64,000 bases of DNA from Paroedura picta (GCF_049243985.1 NC_135381.1:18959345-19023344), one strand, 5' to 3'. Positions 14,729 to 27,218 are shown, counted from the first letter of the stretch. Numbers and translations are program-made. Notes: generated from the sequence alone by a model not told the origin.

Positions 14729-17700
14729 TCACTGGTGATGGTGGTTCTTGCTGTGGCAGCTGCAGCGACAGGAAGTGCTCGAGGGCTGCTCTTGGGCCTT
14801 GCAGTGATGGGGCTGGATAGGCTTCTTGGCCTCCGGCTTTCTCTTCAGGAGGCGCTGCAGCACTTGCTTGTCGGAGCGTTCCTTCCGAAAGTCATCCTCA
14901 AAGATCTTCAGCTGCACAGAGTGGGAGAGAAAAGGGAGACTTGGTAGGTGGAGTATTCCTCTTAGTCAAGAACTGCTAGGCAGGAAAGTAGTGATGTTAG
15001 AAACGAGGGTAGCATTAAGGAGGGGGAAAGCCAGCTGCTGCTGACATGACCTACCATTGGCTTTGCAGAACCCTGGCCCAGAAAGGCTTTGGGCACTTGA
15101 AGAGAGAGGAGGGGGATGGAGTCAGGTGTGCAAACTCTGCTCAGCCTGCACCGACCCTTTCCCCTTGCATAAAATCCTCTAGTTCGCCCATGCCTGCCCT
15201 GTTCTTGGGCACATCTTGGCCTCAAACTGCACCTTACCATTTTTAATGTGTAGAGTCTGAGTTTTTCCTTTTTGACTGGCTTGGGCGTTAGGTCCAAGGG
15301 AACTTGTTTCATAAGCAAGCAGGGCCCTGATTCACTTTGGGACCATGTCACAGGAAGAGGGAGAAGTGTCCCCATTCCCTTCTGTGCCGTTTATCTGGAG
15401 GAAGGCTGAAGCCACTTCCTCCTCAGTTCGGGAGATGCAGGTGGCTCCACATTAAAAATCATAAGATGTAGTCTGGGCATGATGGTGGGTGGCAACATGC
15501 TTTGATGGTTTCCCAAGGAAGCAGAGGGAGGAGATCCAGTGATCCCACTCTTCGTGGCAGTTCTGCACAGCAACTCCCATCAGACTAGAAGGGGGTCCCT
15601 GTCACACAGAGGCCAGCCACACAGGATGCCCCCTGCACAGAAACCCCCTGCAGCTGCTGCTCTACCGTCCTTTGAGAGGTCTTAAACCAACCCTTCTTCT
15701 ACTTTGCCTTCCTTCCCCCTCCCCTCTTGCTGGAGCCAATGTGCCTTTGTTATAATTTGCTCTCTGTAGAAAACCCCAATGTTGCGGGAAGCAGATTGTC
15801 CACCTGCCCGCATGACCCTGTCCCTGCCCAGAGTCTCTGGCTCCTTCTCCCCACTTGCCTCATCCAGGGTGTGGCTGTTAACAGGGATGGGCTCACCTGC
15901 TCCTCCAGCAGAGCCATCTGCTGCCTCATCTCCTCCTCCTTCTGCCTGAGCTTTGCGTTCTCGGCTTTCATTCGCTGCCGATCCTTGTGCTCAATTCTGT
16001 AATCTGCCTCGTAGATCGCTGTCTGCAAAAGAAAAGCGCAGAGTAGAACCAGTCCTGGCTGTCACACAAATGGCCTTCAGGGGGAACGACCAGGCTTGGA
16101 GAGCTCTGCCTGGCTGGAGCTGTTGGGCTCTCCCGCTAGAATGATGTATGTGAACTGCTGAATGGCCAACAGAAATGAAAGAGGGGCAGCTCTGCAGGCT
16201 TGGGGGGAAAGCTTTACAAAACCAAAAAGGGAAACAAAACCCAACCTAGCTAGACAAGCTAGGCATCAAAAGGTTGAGCCACAAAGAAAGTTTAAAATGC
16301 AAATATTTATTACAATAATGTGCACATACTAAAAATTAATAACATTGATAAATCACGATTGTGATTTCAGGGGTAGTCAAACTGCGGCCCTCCAGATGTC
16401 CATGGACTACAATTCCCATGAGCCCCTGCCAGCAAATGCGCTGAGAGAGCGCTGATATCACTGCTCGGTCACAACAGTTTTATCAGTGCCGTGGCGAGCC
16501 CAAGGTCACCCAGCTGGTTGCATGTGGGGGAGTGCAGAATTGAACCCGGCATGCCAGATTAGAGGTCTGCACTCCTAACCACTACACCAAACTGGTGTAC
16601 CTCTGCAGGAAATTCTTCTTTCCTGCTGCAGCATAAAAGTGTTTCCCTCTCTCAATTACCTGGCACTTCAGGGCTTCCAGGTGGTCCTTGAGGTCAGAGA
16701 CCTCTTTCTCTGCAGTCCTCGTCCCATTCACACTCTGTGGGGCTAAGCATTGATGCTTCTTGGGCTTGGAGCCATGGGCAGCTGGGGCTGGTGTATGACA
16801 TTGGTTTGGTATGTTCTCTTTCAAGTTCTTTGTAGGAAGTGTGTGCTGGCCAGCCAAGAAGTCTTCGTAAGGGAGGGGTGCACATATTTGGGATTCCTAA
16901 TGAAGAGAACAGGAAGTTTGGGGGTTAGTTTCATCTTAACATAAGACAGCTGGCTCCTCCACACAAACATTACTGAATTTCACGGCCAGGCTTGTACTGA
17001 TGACAGAAATATGATCAAAACTGATGCCTGTGTTTCAAACTGTCTGCATCCAAATGGTGTAAAGATGGCACTTAATGTGCATGTGGAATAAGAGAAACAG
17101 ATTGGGAACACCTGTAAACAAAATGGGCGAAACTATGTAGAAAAAGACATGAAAAGGAGGACATGTGTCCATTCCTTTTCCAAAATCTGTGCTAGCATTT
17201 AGTTGGGGTTGGCTATTCTTTTTGCAGGAGGGGTGTTGATCGGATGTAGTTTTTAAATAAATTAAATATTTACTTTTCTGTGGGTGGATGCCAACTAGGA
17301 GCTCATGCAGGAGCTTCTAAAGATGTGTAACTTTCTCTGATCAATTTGGAGGGGGGGAATATCTCAGAATTAGAAAATGAAGTACAGGTCAATAATCATG
17401 ACTTGCAAGGAGAAGCACTGAGATTTGATCCCCATCTCTCACTTAGGTGATACTTTAACAGGTTATCAGAAAATTCATTTGGTTTATCCCTGTCTCTTTT
17501 TCTGCCTGAGGCCTTACAGCCACAGCCCTTTGGAAGAAACAAGGCTGAACTAGGAGGCACATGGTTCTGATGGTGTAAGGCTGCCCTCCGATCCTTAGAG
17601 CTATCCCTTAGAGCTAGCCAGATCAGGGCTGATTCTGCATTTCCTTTGTTTTTGTCTGAGGAAGAGTGCTTGCACTCGAAAGCTTGCATGTTGAATAAGT

Positions 17701-20700
17701 CTTTGTTGGTCTGAAAGGTACCAGTGGACTCTGATTTTGTTGTGCTGCTTCAGACCATTACAGCTACCCACTTGAATCTAATTTGTTTTTTCTGCTGTGG
17801 ATCCTGCTGAATTCAGATCGATTTGAACTCTGGTCTTCCTCTGTTGTCTCCTCCCCACCATTGAAACAGAAAGTGTTCTACACTTGATTGGGGAAGCTCA
17901 GTGGGGAGGGGAGTCAAGCGCAGCAGGAGTCTCTTTCTTCTCTTGAAGAGGGAGGGAGAGTATTGGAGACAGCAGAGGAGAGGGAAATAAGAGGCAAATC
18001 TTTGCTGGGAGAAGTTAAGGCCTCTGGAGTGCAGTCACTTTAAGACAAGCCTTGCAACCGGGAACCAGGAAGTCTTTGAACTGATGCCCTGGCCAATCAG
18101 GGAAGACTGCTTTGCTATGAGGTACTTAGAAGGAAGTTAATTTGCAAAAAGCAGAAATCTGCACACTTATTGATGCCGTGTTTTCAAATATCGAGGATTA
18201 TATCCACTTCTGGATATCACAGGGGGAAAGGTAGGGTCACTCTGGATCAATCATGTAAGTTGCAGAGGGAAGATTTAAAGCACCCAAAATCAAAATGGAA
18301 ATCAAATGCAGTGAAGATGGCAGGGATTCATTCGAACTGGGAGTTGATAAAAAGCCCTGTGCAGACTACACCAAGCTACCCAATCTCCTTCCCAACAGGC
18401 CTGCCTCTTCTTTGGGGAGCTTCTGCCAACTAGTAAACTCCCCAGTTGCAAGTGCCAGCCTTCCAGACCGATCCCGTGGGACTCACCACTGCTGTCTGCT
18501 TGCTTGGTTTGGGAAACTGTCTGCCTTCCAGGTGTCTCACGTATTCCTGTAATGCCTGGCTCCTCTTCAGCTCCAGGAAGAGGGTTTGTTCATAATACTC
18601 CCTCTTGTTCTGTGGCAGACAAAATGAAGAAGCAGAGAACTTCTGAGACCTTCTATGTGGTTCAGCCCAGCCCTCTGGTTTTTGTTCCCCTTCCCTGCCT
18701 TATTCCAGCCTTTCTCAACCCAATGTTTGGCGATTAGGTTTGTGTTTATGCCTACTCCCCATTTTTAAAATGTTAACAAGTACCTAAACATGCAATGAAA
18801 ATGTGGGGCCCTGGCTTGGGGTGTTCAGACAGGGAGGGGGCACACCCATGCAGGCACTCACCTGCTCCTGTTCCAGCTTTGCAGAGAGGCTCTGTGTTTG
18901 CAGCTTGAGTGCAGCCACCTCTTCCTGCAGGGCGCCCACTTTGTGCTGCAGCCCCAGGCTGGTGGAGTGATAGATGTAGTCCCAGTCCTGGTTTAGCTTC
19001 ATCAGCTGCAGGAGGTGGAAAGAGGAGGAGGAGGAAGTGACAAGCCAGGTTTGTGGAAGGAAGTGTCTGCTGGAAGTAAGTTTTCCCCATGGGGATGTGG
19101 GAGGCACCCATTGGGGGAGGAGATGCTGTAGCTCTTGAATGGGTCACCTCACGACTCCTTAATGTGGGCAGAGAATCCCCCAAAAGGTATGTTAAAAATA
19201 AATGTAAAACATCATTATTATTTCCTGTACATCGCGGTGAAGTAAAACATTTTACAGCTATAACAGAAAGACTGTTGCATAAAATCTTAACAGAAATGCA
19301 AACCGAACTGGAAAACTTAAACCTGGATTGGCAATAAAGCCTGTCCTGAAAAGGCTTTCTCTCATAAACAAATCTAAGGGAGAAGCGGATTCACAGAGTT
19401 TAGTGTGAGGAAGGGAACTGTCCCAGCTTTCCTTCTTGCCCACATTTCCTGCACCCTTGTTTGGGCCTCTTTGGCTATCTTCCTCAACTGGACCCAGTCC
19501 TTATATCTGGGGGTCATGGATAGAGCTTCCCTCTGGCCCTAGATCCACCTTTTCCTTTACTTTCATACAGCAAAGGCTGGTAAATCGGCCCAGATCGAGG
19601 GCATGAGATCACTCTTGCCCTCTTTCCTGACACCCACCTCTTTGTTGATCCGACGCAGTTCTGTATTCCTGTTGAGAAGGAGCAGCTTCTCCTCATCATC
19701 TGAAGTCACAGTCATGTTTTCAGAGATGTAGGTGATGATTTCCTCCGAGTCATTCCTGTCAGGTAGGGCTACCTCCACCTGCACCTGGGAAGGGCACTGC
19801 CTGAGAGCGGAAGGGAAGGGGATGCTAAGTCAGCTCTAAAAGAGGAGCCAGGATTAAGATCACTCCTGCACTACCAGTCCAAGCCCACCTTATATCTACG
19901 TGCTCCATTATTTTAGGGTAGCGGAAGTCAAACTGCGGCCCTCCAGATGTCCATGGACTACAATTCCCATGAGCCCCTGCCAGCATTTGCTGGCAGGGGC
20001 TCATGGGAATTGTAATCCATGGACATCTGGAGAGCCGCAGTTTGACTACCCCTTTTTTAGGGTGACCATAAAACCCTGGGGAGATTAATCCCATGTGAAG
20101 CTATGATGTAGAATGGCATCAATGGGTTTTCCTACACCCTCCTCTCTCCTCCCCACCCCCAATCGCCCATTTCCCAGCCTTGATCACGCTCCCTGGCTCA
20201 TTTCTCTAACTTAGTGCAAACTCATTCTGAAAGGTGTGGCTTTCTCAGAGTTCTTGCTGGGGGCCCTTGCTGTTGCTTCCCACCTCCACTTCTCAGAAGA
20301 ATTACATCTGGCTTTCATTAGTGAATCAGGCTTCCATAACTGGCCTCTGTGATGTTACGGTGACTGGCTCAAGGTCAACATGAGCTTCATAGCTGAGCGG
20401 GGCTTCAGTACAATTCTCCCTAATGCACATCCAAGGATCTACAAAACGGTGCAACACAGACTCATCTCCACCCGCTCCAGAGACCATTGTAAGCATTTTA
20501 AGAGGTGAGGCTTGGCCAGCAGAAACCTCCATCCTTTGCTGTGTCTAACCAATCCCCAATTTAGAGGAGGAATGTGGGGGCAATTGGGGAGGTCAGCAGC
20601 CAGCACTGCTCATCCTGGTCTTCTTCCCTTAATTCTCCTGGCCCATCCCCCAGGGAGGTTCTGTTTGACCCACCTGGGATCAGCCTCTGCATCTTGTCCT

Positions 20701-20816
20701 TTGGGAGGCTTCTCTTCTACTGGAGCCAGGGCAAAGTCCGCAGGGAGGCTCTGCTTCTCCAGAGCAGCTAGGAGGTCTGTGTCATGCTGGAGAGCCAGAA
20801 ATGAACCTGCCTCCAT
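14729..20816 (-). CDS. ABIN/TNIP-like coiled-coil protein with two UBAN-like segments, seven coding exons
   Basis: Exons in reading order are 20816-20674, 19800-19638, 19005-18862, 18609-18487, 16896-16660, 16022-15897 and 14911-14729. They total 1119 nt, or 372 residues plus stop; every junction has GT/AG and the frame is kept. The start is in good context (GCCATGG). An AHD1-like motif (LMKLNQDWDYIYHSTSLGL) begins at residue 103. A first UBAN-like block spans about 266-300 (ALKCQTAIYEADY...EHKDRQRM), and a second begins at about 309 (LEEQLKIFEDDFRKERSDK). The tail is short, basic, and rich in Cys and His. UBAN domains bind linear or K63 ubiquitin, and ABIN proteins work with A20 to restrain NF-kB in the cytoplasm. 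The family call rests on these motifs. I cannot say whether it is TNIP1, 2, 3 or a separate paralogue; it is far shorter than TNIP1. It converges on the Rag gene, 1.5 kb from its poly(A) signal. Confidence 0.85.
16368..16438. mobile_element. Half of a palindromic hAT MITE
   Basis: Left arm only, from CAGGGGTAGTCAAACTGCGG to the centre of symmetry, where it joins a SINE fragment directly. It lies in an intron of the TNIP-like gene. Confidence 0.8.
16439..16592 (-). mobile_element. tRNA-derived SINE fragment
   Basis: Minus-sense body and head: 'ctgagagagcgctgatatcactg', 'cccaaggtcacccagctgg', ending 'gcactcctaaccactacacca'. The 3' tail is missing. Confidence 0.8.
17650..17785 (+). mobile_element. 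Single-arm repeat with intact hammerhead-like core (copy 3)
   Basis: The block at 17656-17683 is CTGAGGA, A, a GAGTG/CACTC hairpin with a CTTG loop, then GAAAGC. It continues 'ttgaataagtctttgttggtctgaaagg' and ends 'gctgcttcagaccattacagctacccacttgaat'. Only one arm is present. It lies in an intron of the TNIP-like gene. Confidence 0.75.
19914..20054. mobile_element. Palindromic hAT MITE
   Basis: Two arms with 'gtccatggactacaattccc' and its complement meet at ccagcatttgctgg. The outer left end is damaged and the TSD is unclear. Confidence 0.8.
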
Positions 20817-21189
20817 GGCAGGGTAATGTCTTTTTGTGGGCAGCTGTTTGTCTCTGCAGAGGCCCTGGAGTGGCTCAGCACCACAGGGCCCTGCAGAACT
20901 AGGAAGTCTTGCCGTGGACTTTCACAGAGAAAAAGAGTCACTGTCAGCTGCCGAGTGGTGAGGAGGCAGGAAGGGGAAGTTCCTCTCCAACCGCCCCAGT
21001 GCTGGATTGCTTAATCTCTGGGCCTAATATTAGGCCCTCGGCACTTCCTCAGCACTAGGCTGGGGAAGACCCCCACCCCACCAAGGTTGTCCCAGGGAGT
21101 ACATTTGCACATCCCCAGCCATGAATTTGCTAGGTGGTTTCAATCAAGCCACGATTTTGCCATCCTCAACTTTTCATCTGTGAAATGGA

Positions 21190-21330
21190 CATCACAATAC
21201 TGAAAACAGAAGCCGTTTAATATCTTTTATTAAGCCGGTCAAAAAATGACACCAACTGCATGTCAGCTTTTAAGTTCCCAGAGTACTTCATCAGGTTGGG
21301 TGTCTCTGACTATGATCTTAAGATTTTGTA
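21190..21330 (-). repeat. Second family with a hammerhead-like block
   Basis: On the minus strand, 21265-21296 reads CTGATGA, then a partly paired AAGT...ACTT hairpin, then AAAAGCT. A/T-rich sequence with 'cttaataaaag' follows. The order of parts resembles the arms described at 9.06 and 17.65 kb, but the sequence is different. Confidence 0.4.
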
Positions 21331-21493
21331 TTGTGGCATCCTAGCAGGGAGCAGATAACCTGAGTTGAACCAGACAGGCCTGCTCAGCATCTTGCAAGAC
21401 AGTGTCTTAAGATCATAATGAGGAACCCCCCAATTTCCCCCCCCCCACATACACACACCATGGAAGCTTACTGTTTGGCCTTCGGCCTGTCAT

Positions 21494-21580
21494 ACCCACT
21501 CAACCTAACCTACCTTACAGGGTTGTTGTGAGCATAAAACACAGGTGAGAAGAATGAAGTAAGCTGCTTTAAGTCCATAC
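21494..21580 (+). repeat. CORE/MIR-like SINE body fragment
   Basis: 'ctcaacctaacctaccttacagggttgttgtgagcataaaa' matches the body of the SINE type seen at 35.42 kb. Confidence 0.55.
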
Positions 21581-21694
21581 TTTTAACAGAGGTTTGCTTC
21601 TACACTACTATTAAATAGTTCCAAGATGCCAACCAGGATGGAGGAGTTGGGAGAGAAAAATCAGAAGTAAGGATAAATGAATACATCAGGTTGG

Positions 21695-21845
21695 TATAGT
21701 GGTTAAGAGTGGCAGCTTCTAGTCCGGTGAGCTGGGTTTGATTACCCCTTCCTCCACATGCAGCCAGCTGGGTGACCTTGGGCTAGTCACAGCCTTGATG
21801 GAGAAGTAATATCTGGTCTCTTTCAACCTCGCCTACCTCATAGGG
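21695..21845 (+). mobile_element. tRNA-derived SINE, 3' truncated
   Basis: The head 'ttggtatagtggttaagagtgg' and 'ggtttgatta' are followed by 'gccagctgggtgaccttggg'. The copy stops at 'cctacctcataggg', where a palindromic MITE begins. Confidence 0.8.
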
Positions 21846-21982
21846 CAGGGGTAGTCAACCTGTGGTCCTCCAGATGTCCATGGACTACAATTTCCATGAG
21901 CCCCTGCCAGCAAATGCTGGCAGGGGCTCATGGGAATTGTAGTCCATGAACATCTGGAGGGCCACAGGTTGACTATTCCTAG
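21846..21982. mobile_element. Palindromic hAT MITE abutting a SINE
   Basis: CAGGGGTAGTCAACCTGTGG to CACAGGTTGACTATTCCTAG; both arms full length. It sits at the truncated 3' side of a SINE. Confidence 0.85.
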
Positions 21983-22239
21983 ATCACAGATCCCAACCTT
22001 GAATTCTAAAAGTTCTGCACCAGAAATCTGGCTTTAGCCAGCCCATGGGCACCATGATATTATGGCGGTGAACACTGAAGTTCAGAAGGATTAACACTTA
22101 TTTACAGTTCTGAAATGGCAAGGTGGCAGCTTTCTTGTGATTAGAGAGGTGGGGCTTCAGGACAAACAGTTAGCAAGGGCAGCAGCCCTTGAATGGCAGG
22201 AGGGAGGTCTTTCATGATTCAGCCCAGGATCCATCAGTA

Positions 22240-22567
22240 CAGTGGTCTCCAACCTGCGGCCTGCAGCCCGGTGCCGGGCCGCGAAGACCATGGCGCCGGG
22301 CCGCGGCTCCCTCTCCCTGCCCCCCCCCCCGCAGTAAAAAACTTCCCAGGCCGCAAGCTTGCGGCCCGGGAAGTTTTTTACTGCGGGGGGGGGGGCGGGG
22401 AGAGGGAATCAGGGCCGGCCGCGCCCATGTGGGCACGGCCCGATGCGCAGGCGCGGCCCGCAGGTGCGGCCCGATGTGCGGGTGCGGCCGATGCGTGGGC
22501 GTGGCCCCCGCGGGCCGCGCCACGATGCCCTGCCGGTCCCCAACCTCAGAAAGGTTGGGGACCACTG
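22240..22567. mobile_element. GC-rich hAT MITE (CAGTGGTCCCCAACC family, copy 1)
   Basis: TIRs CAGTGGTCTCCAACC and GGTTGGGGACCACTG with the 8-bp TSD catcagta on both sides. It is very CpG-rich for this region and contains an internal palindrome around aagcttgcggcccgggaag. Apparent open frames inside are by-products of composition. Confidence 0.85.
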
Positions 22568-22724
22568 CATCAGTAGATCACAGCTGTTTATGCTTTCCTC
22601 ATCCCTGACGTTAAAAATTCACTTTTTAAAAAGTTCCTTGAAGCACTTCATGCTGTTGCCTGAAGATATCTTTCGGTCATAAGCAAGAGCAATTATTGGC
22701 GTTCTTATCAAACGTTATCTGTTT

Positions 22725-23190
22725 ACTTAGTCCATTTATTGTTTGACTTTCTCGCTGAGACTCAAGGTGGATCACACCATTAAAACTGCAGTAAGAAAAG
22801 TCTAGTGTAACCAGCAGTACAATAAAAGCAGATTGCGAAATGACAGAACAGTGCTTTAAGAGAAATATAACAGACTGTACAACAAGCAATGCAACCAAGC
22901 AATGCTACAGAATCAGAAAGCAATGCACGAAAACCTTGGACTTGTTGCTGAGCCTGTTCCCAACCTCAGATCAGGTATTCTAAGGAGCTCATAGCTTCCG
23001 AGGGGGAGGGACTGGAGGAAGAGAATTCCAGGGGCTTATGGAACCAGAGAGGCCACATTATTTGAGATATTTTGGTTGGGTTTGGGTAGCACAAAGGAAG
23101 GCCCAGAAGGAATCTGGGTCTGAGGACCTGCAGAAGCCCTCCAAGCACATAAACTGACCTTAGCGCACAATACTCTTGACATGGACTTCA
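22725..23190 (-). repeat. Probable L2/CR1-type LINE 3' region
   Basis: 'tttattgtttgactttctcgctgagactcaaggtggatcacaccattaaaactgcagtaag' is the reverse of a LINE tail. The part to 23190 ('gaggacctgcagaagccctcc') may be its untranslated region. No coding part was recognised. Confidence 0.4.
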
Positions 23191-23524
23191 GCAAACTCCT
23201 CTAGGCTGAGTACTGTTCTCCCGTGGGATGGCCCTGTGATTTTTCTGCATCTCTTTGTATTTTGACAAGGGCCTTTGCTGGTAGCCTAATTAAGCTTTTA
23301 GACCTCCAGAGCTGAAAAACTGTCTGACATATTGTTTGGGGATAAGGATACTTCTCAGGAAAAAGGGAGCAGGTGTCATCCCTTCCTGCCATTTTCAGCA
23401 TCTCCTCCTGGCTCTGAAAAATTTATGCCAAGCAAGGCTGCCACCTCTCCAGTAGCAATCTAGTTTGCTTCCCATCCACATGCCATTGCCAGGGGTTGAT
23501 TGCTTTACCTTGAAGGTTGATGTT

Positions 23525-23853
23525 GTGCCTTTCTCAACTTATTTTATCATCGAAATATTCTTTGGGGATCGAGAAACCCCAGAAGTGGTGTGATTGTGCA
23601 GAATACGGCTGGGAAGCAGAGTTGTGGACACGCCCACCCGGGGGCCCTTCCCTTCTCACCCCCTCCAGGCCCATCATTGGCCTTTTGGGGCAGTCGAAAT
23701 GGCCACATATGGTCATATCACCCGATAAATGTATAACAATTTTTTTAAAAATATTAAAAATGAATTAACTCCGACCCATTCAAGAAACCCTTCCAGGGCT
23801 GAGAAAGAAACCCCAGGGTTTCATGAATACCGGGTTGAGAATGCATTGTTTAG
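23525..23853. mobile_element. hAT-like MITE (TTTCTCAAC / GTTGAGAA ends)
   Basis: Shares 'gaaaccccagaagtggtg', 'gtggacacgcccacc' and 'ggcccatcattgg' with the element at 34767-35329. It ends 'ccgggttgagaatgcattg'. The TSD is not clear. Confidence 0.65.
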
Positions 23854-24772
23854 ATTAGAACATGGCCCTTGTTAAATTTAATGAGAGCGTGGAGGGAAAT
23901 TTTTGTTCCAGCAAGGGGAATTCTTATGTGTATGGTGGGAAATTGCGTGAAGGGGGGGAAATGCATTTCACCCACGCTGTTGCTTGCTATGACTGCTTAG
24001 CTTCTGTTGGTGTGATATGGTGTATCAGTGGAATTTTGCTTAAACAGTAGCTCTCTAGATAAAGTGCAGAAAAGGAGATGGGGAAAGGCTCGGCACATTT
24101 TCCACCGTGGTGAGACATAAAACTTGTGTAAGCTGCCCTCCTTTATTTACTGCATAGAGCATGACAGCTGACTTGTTGAGCCTCGCCCACGAACAGGAAC
24201 ACCATAATCTCCCAAATGGTGAATAAAAATGATGATTGCACAACTATAGTAACTAAATAGTAACCTACATTATATAGCACAACTGAAAACCAGCCATTCT
24301 GCATAAAGATAGCATAAAGTGGCTATAGAAGTACTACTTCTTTATAATTGATTGGATGTACTATAATGGCCATACAAATACAATTACTCCTGGAAGGTAT
24401 TAAAACTAGGGTGACTGGCTGTTCACACAGAGGTCTTGAGGTTCCATCTTCAGGTGGCCAAACAGTATAGGGGTGTTTTTTTTAACCCATTGAGTCTTGC
24501 AATAGATATTAGAATGACTGGGCTCTGTCCCCAAAGCCATTGTAAAAAACTGACCAGAGTTAGGATCGTGAATCTAGACATTCCAGGTTCAGAATAATGC
24601 TAGAGTTTTTCTTATCCAAATGGGCATATTGAGTTAGACTGTGATCCTGCACACTGTTGACAATCACCTTGGACGGTATGCTAGTATCAATTCTTGGATC
24701 AAAGCTCCTCCCTTACCACCTGTCTCTGTTGTAGAGGCAACACATAGTGTTTATTGATTGGTCTTTCTATGG

Positions 24773-24907
24773 CGGGGTAGTCAAACTGCGGCCCTCCAGA
24801 TGTCCATGGACCACAATTCCCATGAGCCCCTGCCAGTGAATGCTGGCAGGGGCTCATGGGAATTGTAGCCCATAGACATCTGGAGGGCCGCAGTTTGACT
24901 ACCCCTG
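24773..24907. mobile_element. Palindromic hAT MITE
   Basis: Full-length arms with TSD ttctatgg on both sides. The left terminus has lost one base. Confidence 0.9.
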
Positions 24908-26561
24908 TTCTATGGCATCAGAAAGTCCAGTGATGCTCACAGCAACTCTGTTAAGTAGCCCACCTGTAGAAAAGCATCCTCTTTCACAATGCCTGCAGGA
25001 ATGTAATGGAAGGAGTGCTTTACTGTTGGCTGTGGGAAACACTGATTGGATGAGAGGAGAGGCTGGAGGACAAGAGATACCTTGATGGTTATAGTGATGG
25101 ATGGGAGCTCAGCTGATGCTGTGCTTGGGAAGAAGGTGCATTTGCATCCTGTGCTCCAATACAAATCCGCTGGTGTCAGTAAGTACAGAATTAGTGACTG
25201 ATCTCATAGAACAGTATTGATCACTCTGAGTGTTCTGTACGTTTTAAAGAAAGATTTCCTATGACTCCGCTTCCTCTGACTTCTCCCCCTGCAGGAGCAT
25301 ATGTCGTGCTGTGCAATGTTAACACCAATCCATGTGCAAGAGTATGGCCTTATGATACTTGAATCATTCCTTCCTCCTCAAGCACAATGCTGTAAACACC
25401 CCACAGAGTCATAACTGTTGGATCAATGAGTGGTATCTGCACCAGAATCATATTTTTCCACGCTGCTCTTGCAAAAAAACATTCTGTCAAATCGATCATC
25501 TGTGGTGATGGAAAGTGGGTATTTTGCTAGTTCCTTTGTCCTTTTTGCTAAGCGTTCTGGAATCCATAATGGCCTACTTTTCTTTAAAGATTGTGGGTTG
25601 GCTCAAATAAGACTTTTTAACTCAATCACATCTAATTCTCCTCTTTAATCCAGCCCCTGCTGCATGTGGCTTTTGTACATGCAGTTTAGCCTTTTTGGGT
25701 GTCAGTCAGAGAGGACCCCTTTTCACCAACAGAAAGGCTGGTTAGATCCAGCCCTATAACTCTGGCACGCCAGTAGCATCTAGGCCCTCTGCTAACAGCA
25801 ATGTCAGGAACAAGTTGAGTCTCTTTAAAGAACGTTTCCTAGGAAATAGTCCAACATGCCATAGTACATTGTGCCAATATTTGATATAGCCACAATGTAC
25901 ACTATTTGATATATGCTTTCACATCTGAATCTGAAAATATAAATAAAACAAGAAGAGGGTGCTGGGAGGAGTTGGGACTCATTGCCTACCAATCAGGTAG
26001 GCTGACCCATTCCTGATTGGCCATCCGTGCAATGAACAGCCAATCAGGAGGGATGTCTTGCCCCTGGCCACATTCTCCTCCAACTTCTTCCATATGGAAG
26101 GAGTGCCAACACGGTAAGTGGGAGCCGGGACTGCAGGCCTGCTGGGGGTGGGGGAAAAGGGGAGGGAGCCCTTGCCAGCACTTGCCCCCACCCCAGGCAG
26201 CCCCGGCTGTGGCTTCATCAGGCCCCAGTGGTGCTACCGTGAGGACGAGCCAGTCCCCACCAGTGCTTCCGCCGTCCCAAGCAACTTCAGTCGCGGCCTT
26301 GCCAGGCCTCAGCAAAACTGCCCAGGGCAGCAGGGGCAGGAGTGGAGTTCTCGCCAGTGCTTCCCTCCCCCTGAAAATGCCTGCCGAGACCTGGAGAGGC
26401 CTTTTCAGGGCAGTGCCCACATACACAACAGAATGGCTGTATGGTCAGTCTAAGTCTGGTGTCCAGGCAGCAGGAGATGAAACCAGAGGTCAAGAAGGCA
26501 TTACTTGCAGTGCAGGTATTACAGGAACAGGTGGTGTAAGAGACGGCACGCTGATATTGTG

Positions 26562-26704
26562 CTCCAATGGCACCTTTAAGACCAACACAAATTTATTCAC
26601 AAAAGCTCACACCTTGAATAGATCTTGGTTGGTCTTAAAGGTACCATTGGACTCAATTTTTTTTGGTGCTACTTCAGCCCAACACGGCTATCCACTTGAA
26701 TCTG
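26562..26704. mobile_element. Inverted-arm repeat, core deleted (copy 4)
   Basis: Left arm 'caatggcacctttaagaccaac' and right arm 'ttggtcttaaaggtaccattgg' pair. The hammerhead-like block between them is gone except 'aagctcacaccttgaata'. The right end is 'cagcccaacacggctatccacttgaatc'. Confidence 0.7.
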
Positions 26705-26898
26705 TTGTTTTTGTTTTCTTATAAGACACTTTCTGTCAGTTTTCCAAGATCAGTTCCGCATTCTCTCTATAACTTCTAAGCAACATCTACTTACCTTTCC
26801 TGGTGACATCAGCCATCAGCTTAGTCCAGACAGAGCATCGTCTGGTCTTTGACAGGATCCCCACTCCCCATGCATGTTCTGATTTTTGCAAGGGCTAT

Positions 26899-27181
26899 GA
26901 GCCTCTTGTGGCACAGGATGGTAAGGCAGGCGACATGCTGTCAGAAGCTCTGACCATGAGGCTGGGAGTTCAATCCCAGCAGCCGGCTCAAGGTTGACTC
27001 AGCCTTCCATCCTTCCAAGGTCGGTAAAATGAGTACCCAGCTTGCTGGGGGGTAAACGTTAATGATTGGGGAAGGCACTGGCAAACCACCCTGTATTGAG
27101 TCTGCCAAGAAAACGCTAGAGGGCGTCACCCCAAGGGTCAGACATGACTCGGTGCTTGCACAGGGGATACCTTTACCTTTA
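26899..27181 (+). mobile_element. Sauria SINE, full length
   Basis: tRNA-like head (gagcctcttgtggcac...gttcaatcccagcagcc), conserved centre 'ccttccaaggtcggtaaaatgagtacccagcttgctgg', and the BovB-like tail 'gtcagacatgactcggtgcttgcacaggggatacctttacc'. Sauria SINEs are specific to squamates. Confidence 0.95.
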
Positions 27182-27218
27182 TCCCCTATTATTCCAAGTG
27201 TGAAAGGTTGTGTCTGCT

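Noticed and set aside
22189-22608. Overlapping open frames of 107-139 codons at the GC-rich element
   Set aside because: They lie in a GC-rich noncoding hAT MITE; the same frames recur at 43.6 and 47.9 kb.
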